Origin: Bacillota bacterium
Lineage (GTDB): Bacteria > Bacillota_C > Negativicutes > Sporomusales > Sporomusaceae
Direction of reading: 5' to 3'
Length of the DNA stretch: 11,495 nt
NCBI GenBank assembly: GCA_023441125.1
Contig: JAEZQV010000303.1
Location: 1-11,495 of the forward strand
A program made the translations under genes and the position numbers. The notes beneath the pieces were generated by a model. It did not search any database and had not been told where the DNA came from. It worked only from the letters and a program-made list of their open reading frames with translations. Below, piece after piece: positions 7,564-11,495 of this stretch. Numbering within the stretch: position 1 is the stretch's first letter; each line of letters begins with the position of its first letter.

Positions 7564-7592
7564 ATTAACTTATTCTTGCTAAAGACTGTAAA
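7564..7592 (-). promoter_or_regulatory. Weak candidate promoter close to rnhB
   Basis: On the minus strand TTTACA (7587-7592) is followed after 17 bases by GTTAAT (7564-7569). A start near 7557 would leave only a few bases before the AGGGAGG site at 7547-7553, which is short but usable. The match is modest (five and four of six positions), and the operon could instead be read from the promoter in the Fur-box region. Confidence 0.25.
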
Positions 7593-7617
7593 TCCTGCTA
7601 TTTGCGTCAATATTAAC

Positions 7618-7646
7618 AGAACGGCCAAGAAATTATTGGCCGTTCT
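7618..7646 (-). repeat. Perfect 11-base inverted repeat (hairpin) in the rnhB leader
   Basis: The arms AGAACGGCCAA (7618-7628) and TTGGCCGTTCT (7636-7646) are exact complements around a seven-base loop. On the minus strand the hairpin is followed by GTTAATATTG, a broken U-tract, so it could act as a weak terminator or attenuator for transcripts arriving from the Fur-box promoter. On the plus strand no U-tract follows. It might also be a protein-binding palindrome. Confidence 0.55.
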
Positions 7647-7727
7647 AGATGTCAAAGGGACGCAGCAGAGCAACAGGAATAGGGAGGCTAGGAGCCCTCT
7701 TTGCATGATTTATGCATATAATGGGAG

Positions 7728-7757
7728 AATATAATTGATAATGATTATTATTATCAA
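7728..7757 (-). promoter_or_regulatory. Mirror-image promoter facing rnhB
   Basis: Because the Fur palindrome is so long, the minus strand also carries TTGATA (7752-7757), 18 bases, then TATATT (7728-7733). A transcript from about 7721 would enter the rnhB leader and meet the hairpin at 7618-7646. The hexamers are as good as those of the receptor promoter, but this could be a by-product of operator symmetry in AT-rich DNA. Confidence 0.45.
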
Positions 7758-7762
7758 TTATA
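7730..7762. promoter_or_regulatory. Fur box (iron-responsive operator)
   Basis: Two 13-base arms, 7730-7742 and 7750-7762, are exact reverse complements around a seven-base centre. The core at 7737-7755, GATAATGATTATTATTATC, matches the classical 19-base Fur consensus at 17 positions. It sits inside the core promoter of the siderophore receptor, so Fe(II)-Fur binding should block RNA polymerase directly. The site and the gene it controls fit ferric uptake regulation; no fur gene is in the window. Confidence 0.9.
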
Positions 7763-7764
7763 CT
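7735..7764 (+). promoter_or_regulatory. Promoter of the TonB receptor operon
   Basis: TTGATA (7735-7740) is followed after 18 bases by TATACT (7759-7764), each matching consensus at five of six positions. The Fur box lies over and between the two hexamers. Transcription should begin near 7771, giving a leader of about 170 bases before the receptor ATG. Confidence 0.7.
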
Positions 7765-7770
7765 TTCTTT

Positions 7771-7941
7771 TGTAAGCAAAACAAGCTGAATCCGTAGCAA
7801 TTACCATGAATGCAACACAAGGGAAGGGTAAATTACGTTCGTTCCGCGCCATTTTGCTGCCTTGGCCATTGCCATTGCGCCGGGACAGGCAGGCTTTTCG
7901 GCATGAGCCAGAACCATATATCTTAAAGGAGTGAGGAACGG
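7771..7941 (+). promoter_or_regulatory. Long, probably structured 5' leader of the receptor mRNA
   Basis: About 170 bases separate the predicted transcript start from the receptor ATG, far more than a ribosome site needs. Possible stems are CTGCCT/AGGCAG (7857-7862 with 7887-7892), TGGC/GCCA (7863-7866 with 7871-7874), GCCG/CGGC (7879-7882 with 7899-7902) and GGCT/AGCC (7892-7895 with 7906-7909); some exclude each other. Short runs (GGGAAG, CCGC, CCATTG, GCCGGGA, AGCCAGAA) come in the same order as landmarks of cobalamin riboswitches, but the invariant CCACTGT and ACCTGCC are absent. I therefore do not call a riboswitch. AAAGGAG at 7925-7931 and AGGA just after it are the candidate ribosome sites of the receptor. 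Confidence 0.4.
7806..7934 (+). CDS. Possible 42-residue leader peptide
   Basis: An ATG at 7806 opens 42 codons that end in TGA at 7932-7934, immediately after the AAAGGAG ribosome site of the receptor and seven bases before its ATG. The peptide is basic and proline-rich, with a short hydrophobic AILLPWPLPL segment and a C-terminus reading HEPEPYILKE; I recognise no family. No Shine-Dalgarno sequence precedes its ATG, so translation is doubtful. The placement would allow coupling between this ORF and the receptor. It overlaps the structured leader completely, and the open frame may be accidental. Confidence 0.25.
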   Translation: MNATQGKGKLRSFRAILLPWPLPLRRDRQAFRHEPEPYILKE

Positions 7942-10113
7942 ATGAAAAAAAGAACACTAGGCCCGGCCAAAAAAAGGTTGTTCTATGCCCTGATCGGCAG
8001 CAGCCTTTTTTGGCAATATCCCGTTTACGCCGCCGATGATGCGGCACAACCCCCGTCCGAACAGACCGCCCAGGAAACAGCAGCAGCCGATGATGCGGCG
8101 CAGCGTGAATTTACCCTGAAGGGCGTGGAGGTCACAGCCACAAAAGACAAAAAAGACACCGGCTATGCCGCCAAACGCAGCTCGGTTTCTACCAAGACCG
8201 ACACGCCACTCAACGAAACGGCTCAGTCCATCAGCGTAGTCACTAGAGAACAAATGGAAGCCCGCGCCGTACAAACCCTGGATGAAGCCATCGCCTATAC
8301 GCCGGGCGTCAATCCCAGCACCTACGCCAAAGACGCTCGCGGCTACAGCTATACAGTCATTCGGGGGTTTGGGAGCAACGTCTATTCGACCTTTACCGAT
8401 GGCTTACGCAGCCCGGTTGGCTTTTTTGCTACCGCCAATACCGATCCCTATGCCTTTGACCGGATTGAAATCCTGCGGGGGCCGGCTTCCATTCTCTACG
8501 GTGCCAACAGTCCCGGTGGTCTAATTAATCAAGTTACCAAGCAGCCGCCGGAGAAAGAACTGCATGAAGTCCAGCTTCAGGTAGGAAACAATTCCAATAA
8601 AAGTATCGCACTGGATGTCGGCGGACCGGTTCAGGATGATGGTAAGCTCTTGTTCCGTTTGACTGCACGGACCCAGGACCAAGATTTTGAACAGGACTAT
8701 ACCAGCGGCAAAAGTACATTGATTGCTCCGGCGCTGACCTGGAAGCCGGATGACGCCACGAAATTAACCCTCTTAGCGACTTACCAAAAAACCGACATTA
8801 AAGGCAATTCTTTTGGCGGCCGAACGATTTACGCTACCGATAATATTTTATATGGATATCCCAGCACACTGTTTATCGGCGAACCGGGCTATGATCGTTT
8901 TGAACGGGAACAAAAGGAAATCGGCTATATTTTTGAGCACCAGTTCAACGATATGTGGTCGGTAAAACAAACCGCCCGCCATACCGATATTAACATCTCG
9001 CTTAAGTATCTAGATGTGAACGGCATTGACTCAGACGGCCGGACGTTAAACCGGGTTGTCTATTATTTCCCAGAAACGCTTAGTGCCGATGCCATTGATA
9101 CCCATTTCCAGGCAAAATGGTCAAACGGGGCTTGGGCTCATACAACCTTGGTCGGTTTTGATTATCTGCGAAAAAATTATGATGTTCGTATGGGATACGG
9201 CGTTGCCCCAAGTCTTGACCTAATTACACTCAATTACGGTCAGACAGTCGCGACACCGGCTACTAGCCCATTTGTGAAGTCCAACATGAGCCAGCGCGGT
9301 TTGTACCTACAGGACCAGGTCAAATTTAGCGACCGTTGGGTGTTTTTGGCAGGCGGCCGCCGGGACTGGTATGAAGACGATGGCAATAGCATCAAACAAA
9401 CGGCCAATACCGGCCGGGCCGGAGTGGTTTATCACGCAACCAAAGAACTGTCCCCTTATTTCAGTTATTCAGAATCCTTCGAAGCGCAGTCAGGCGCCGA
9501 TCGCTACGGCAATGCTTTTGTGCCGACCACCGGAACCCAGTACGAACTGGGCGTCCAGTACGAACCAACCGGCAGCAATGCCCGGTTTACCGCTGCTCTA
9601 TTTGATCTGCGTCAGCAAAATGTATTGACCGCCGACCCGCTGAATGAAGTCTACAGTGGGCCTGATTACAATGTGCAAACCGGAGAGGTAACATCAAAAG
9701 GGCTGGAACTGGAAGCACAACTGACACCGGTTAAAGGTCTGAATATTATCGCTGCCTATACGTTATTGGATAACAAAACGACTAAAAGCAACGATATTAC
9801 GGAAATTGGCAAACACACCGCAGGGATTGCCAAGCACCTCGCCTCGCTCTGGACTGATTACACGCTACAGGAAGGCAAGCTGAAAGGGCTTGGTTTTGGC
9901 GGCGGTTTGCGCTATATCGGTTCTCGGTATAATTCTGCCAATACAGTTAAATATTCGGGAGTGGTAGTGACCGATGCCATGGTCCGCTATGATCTGGACG
10001 AATGGCGGCTAGCCCTGAACGTCCGCAATCTGTTTGATAAATTTTATAATGTCGGCACCGGCTATGCCGGCGAGGGCCGGACCGTGCTGCTAACGGCTAC
10101 GCGCCACTGGTAA
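7942..10113 (+). CDS. TonB-dependent siderophore receptor (outer membrane)
   Basis: This 723-residue outer-membrane transporter should import a ferric siderophore using energy from TonB-ExbBD. A signal peptide ends at about residue 30 (VYA). After a short linker, GVEVTATKDK (61-70) is the likely TonB box. The plug domain includes TPLNETAQSISVVT (88-101), VIRGF (139-143), FDRIEILRGPASILYGANSPGG (172-193) and NQVTK; the rest is the 22-strand barrel. The C-terminus, RNLFDKFYNVG...LTATRHW, ends in tryptophan as barrel-assembly signals require. The sequence resembles the FhuA/FoxA-type siderophore receptors more than BtuB, but the substrate cannot be read from it. No N-terminal signalling domain is present, so FecIR-type surface signalling is unlikely. 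Transcription is predicted to be Fur-controlled, and the PepSY gene follows after 54 bases with no terminator. Confidence 0.95.
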   Translation: MKKRTLGPAKKRLFYALIGSSLFWQYPVYAADDAAQPPSEQTAQETAAADDAAQREFTLKGVEVTATKDKKDTGYAAKRSSVSTKTDTPLNETAQSISVVTREQMEARAVQTLDEAIAYTPGVNPSTYAKDARGYSYTVIRGFGSNVYSTFTDGLRSPVGFFATANTDPYAFDRIEILRGPASILYGANSPGGLINQVTKQPPEKELHEVQLQVGNNSNKSIALDVGGPVQDDGKLLFRLTARTQDQDFEQDYTSGKSTLIAPALTWKPDDATKLTLLATYQKTDIKGNSFGGRTIYATDNILYGYPSTLFIGEPGYDRFEREQKEIGYIFEHQFNDMWSVKQTARHTDINISLKYLDVNGIDSDGRTLNRVVYYFPETLSADAIDTHFQAKWSNGAWAHTTLVGFDYLRKNYDVRMGYGVAPSLDLITLNYGQTVATPATSPFVKSNMSQRGLYLQDQVKFSDRWVFLAGGRRDWYEDDGNSIKQTANTGRAGVVYHATKELSPYFSYSESFEAQSGADRYGNAFVPTTGTQYELGVQYEPTGSNARFTAALFDLRQQNVLTADPLNEVYSGPDYNVQTGEVTSKGLELEAQLTPVKGLNIIAAYTLLDNKTTKSNDITEIGKHTAGIAKHLASLWTDYTLQEGKLKGLGFGGGLRYIGSRYNSANTVKYSGVVVTDAMVRYDLDEWRLALNVRNLFDKFYNVGTGYAGEGRTVLLTATRHW

Positions 10114-10167
10114 TAATAGCCAACACTCCCATCAGTTTCAAAAACTCTGTGCTAAAAGGAGGGCTTC

Positions 10168-11478
10168 ATGCGGTACTGGTACTCCCTTCATAAATGGACC
10201 AGCCTGATTTGCGCTCTGGTCATGCTCATGCTTTGTGTCACCGGACTGCCGCTCATCTTCCACGATGAACTGGAAGATGCACTGGACAGCCGCCTGCATT
10301 TGACGGCCCGGCCTTCTCTTTATAGGAATCTGGACACGCTTGTTGCAGCCGCTGTAGCTGAGTATCCGGCCTATCAGCCGCGCTGGGTCAGTATTGATTA
10401 CGAAAAACCGGAGATTTCCGTCGGCTTGTCGTCGCCGGACAGCGGTGAGAATCCGTGGGTTACCCTGAGTGCTTACACGGGGAAAATCATCACGTCCTCA
10501 GAACCGAAATCTCCGGGAAAAAAAGTGCTAACCTGGCTCTTCCATTTGCATACCGATCTATTTGCCGGTTTGCCGGGACAGTTGTTTCTCGGCTTTATGG
10601 GTCTTTTATGCCTGCTGGCCCTGGTATCCGGCGTCATCATCTATAAGCCGTTTATGCGCTTTACTGCCTTTGGCGCCATACGCACCAAGGGTTCGGCGCG
10701 CCAAAAATTTGCCGATCTTCACAAGCTGCTGGGCATAGTGGCTTTGGTATGGGCCGTGCTCGTGACGGGAACCGGCGTTTTACATACGCTAGCCGCCCCT
10801 TTATATCAGCATTGGCAAACTTCGTCGCTACAGTCCCTGCTGGAGCCTTATCGCCATCAACCGCCGCCTGACCGGCTCCGCCCCGTGCAGCAGGCTGTCG
10901 CCGCCGTCCGGGCGGCGGTTCCCGGTCAACGCGTCGCTTTCCTCTATTTTCCCAATGAGCAATGGGGCAGTCCACATCATTATATGATCTTTACAACAGG
11001 CGCAACACCGGATACCGCTCACTGGTATACGCCGGCGCTGGTTGATGCGGCAACCGGGCAGCTAACAGCGGTCGCCGCCGTTCCCTGGTATATACGCCTG
11101 CTGCAGCTCGCCCATCCTCTGCATTTCGGAAATTATGGCGGGCTGCCGCTGAAAGTCCTGTGGGCCTTGCTGGATGTCGTCACGATCGGCCTGATTGTTA
11201 GCGGCAGCTATCTGTGGCTATTGCGAAAACGGCCGGCGCTACCGCTTCTATCACAGCAAATGCTGGTTGTTGCCGAACTGCCGGCCGAAAAAACGCCGCA
11301 GCCCCAGTCCGCCTGGCAGATATGGAAAGTCCCACTGCTGCTAGGTTCTCTAACTGTCTTTGGCTGCGCGACCGCACTGTTTGGAGCCGGAATCTGGCAG
11401 GGCTTGTCCTCGTTGTTTCTCAGCCTGCCGCTGCTGATTGTCGTAAAGGTAAGCATGCGTTCAAGGCAAAACCGTTGA
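10168..11478 (+). CDS. PepSY-domain multi-pass membrane protein (PiuB-like), iron-uptake associated
   Basis: This 436-residue inner-membrane protein belongs to the PepSY-associated TM family, found beside siderophore receptors and thought to help ferric siderophore reduction or handling. Membrane helices are visible at about 11-31, 137-159, 187-209, 328-352, 387-406 and 409-427. Histidines sit at helix ends as in the family: HKW (8), H32, HLH (126-128), LHK (185), H206 and HPLH (316-319); some may bind haem or metal, which is an inference. PepSY-like soluble segments lie around 55-110 and 240-300, on the outer face. The ATG follows AAAGGAGGG by four bases. It is 54 bases behind the receptor with no terminator between, so it shares the Fur-controlled transcript. 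Its stop overlaps an ATG that opens only four codons, so no further gene begins within the window. Confidence 0.9.
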   Translation: MRYWYSLHKWTSLICALVMLMLCVTGLPLIFHDELEDALDSRLHLTARPSLYRNLDTLVAAAVAEYPAYQPRWVSIDYEKPEISVGLSSPDSGENPWVTLSAYTGKIITSSEPKSPGKKVLTWLFHLHTDLFAGLPGQLFLGFMGLLCLLALVSGVIIYKPFMRFTAFGAIRTKGSARQKFADLHKLLGIVALVWAVLVTGTGVLHTLAAPLYQHWQTSSLQSLLEPYRHQPPPDRLRPVQQAVAAVRAAVPGQRVAFLYFPNEQWGSPHHYMIFTTGATPDTAHWYTPALVDAATGQLTAVAAVPWYIRLLQLAHPLHFGNYGGLPLKVLWALLDVVTIGLIVSGSYLWLLRKRPALPLLSQQMLVVAELPAEKTPQPQSAWQIWKVPLLLGSLTVFGCATALFGAGIWQGLSSLFLSLPLLIVVKVSMRSRQNR

Positions 11479-11495
11479 TGCGGACTATATAGAAG

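Larger units (their letters stand above)
7539..7729 (-). other. Gene-poor upstream region of rnhB, open in frame with it
   Basis: No separate gene is supported here. On the minus strand the frame of rnhB stays open for 56 further codons to an ATG at 7704-7706 and would encode a hydrophobic stretch with two possible membrane segments. It lacks a Shine-Dalgarno sequence at that ATG, so I treat the stretch as leader. It contains a hairpin at 7618-7646 and a weak candidate promoter for rnhB at 7564-7592. Confidence 0.45.

Noticed and set aside
7252..7734. Plus-strand open frame of 160 codons opposite rnhB and its leader
   Set aside because: It is cysteine/serine-rich with no family motif, overlaps the well-supported rnhB coding sequence and ends inside the Fur-box region.
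7811..7920. Calling a cobalamin riboswitch outright
   Set aside because: Some landmark runs appear in order, but the invariant CCACTGT core and the ACCTGCC end are missing, and the gene behind it looks like a siderophore receptor under Fur control. It is kept only as a finding to test.
7754..8047. Minus-strand open frame of 97 codons across the receptor leader and signal peptide region
   Set aside because: It is antisense to the Fur-driven transcript, low in recognisable structure, and has no supporting motif.
11478..11492. ATG overlapping the PepSY stop codon as the start of a third operon gene
   Set aside because: The frame closes with TAG after four codons, so no gene begins there.

Overview
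The window looks like chromosome from a diderm Firmicute, most likely a Negativicute of the Sporomusa/Pelosinus type. The housekeeping genes have Firmicute character: strong AGGAGG-type ribosome sites, a folP-folB-folK order, and an rnhB / FlhB-C-terminal-like / yraN / comM string. Yet the right end encodes a complete TonB-dependent outer-membrane siderophore receptor, which needs an outer membrane. This assignment is an inference from gene content, not from a database match.

Layout. (1) Positions 1-1841, minus strand: a tightly packed folate operon read folP, folB, folK. folK runs off the left edge and overlaps folB by four bases (ATGA). (2) An AT-rich divergent spacer separates folP from a plus-strand nicotinate phosphoribosyltransferase gene (NAD salvage, 1964-3013), which ends in a very strong hairpin terminator. 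(3) Positions 3092-4424, minus strand: lemA followed by a TPM-domain (YgcG-like) membrane protein, with a promoter visible just upstream of lemA. (4) Positions 4498-7538, minus strand: RNase HII, a stand-alone FlhB C-terminal-like protein, a YraN nuclease-fold protein and the ComM/YifB AAA+ ATPase, with gaps of 20-28 bases, so very probably one operon. (5) Positions 7539-7941: the only long gene-poor stretch. It holds a near-perfect Fur box embedded in back-to-back promoters, a GC-rich hairpin on the rnhB side, and on the other side a roughly 170-base leader containing a 42-codon ORF and structured RNA. (6) Positions 7942-11478, plus strand: the TonB-dependent receptor and a PepSY-type multi-pass membrane protein, an iron-uptake operon expected to be repressed by Fur when iron is plentiful.

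Most genes are recognisable families. The least explained part is the 7539-7941 control region. The Fur palindrome carries good -35/-10 pairs in both directions, which would bring the neighbouring rnhB operon side under iron control. The receptor leader has an unassigned ORF/RNA element that ends exactly at the receptor's Shine-Dalgarno sequence. No CRISPR array, tRNA, rRNA, insertion sequence or integration site was seen.
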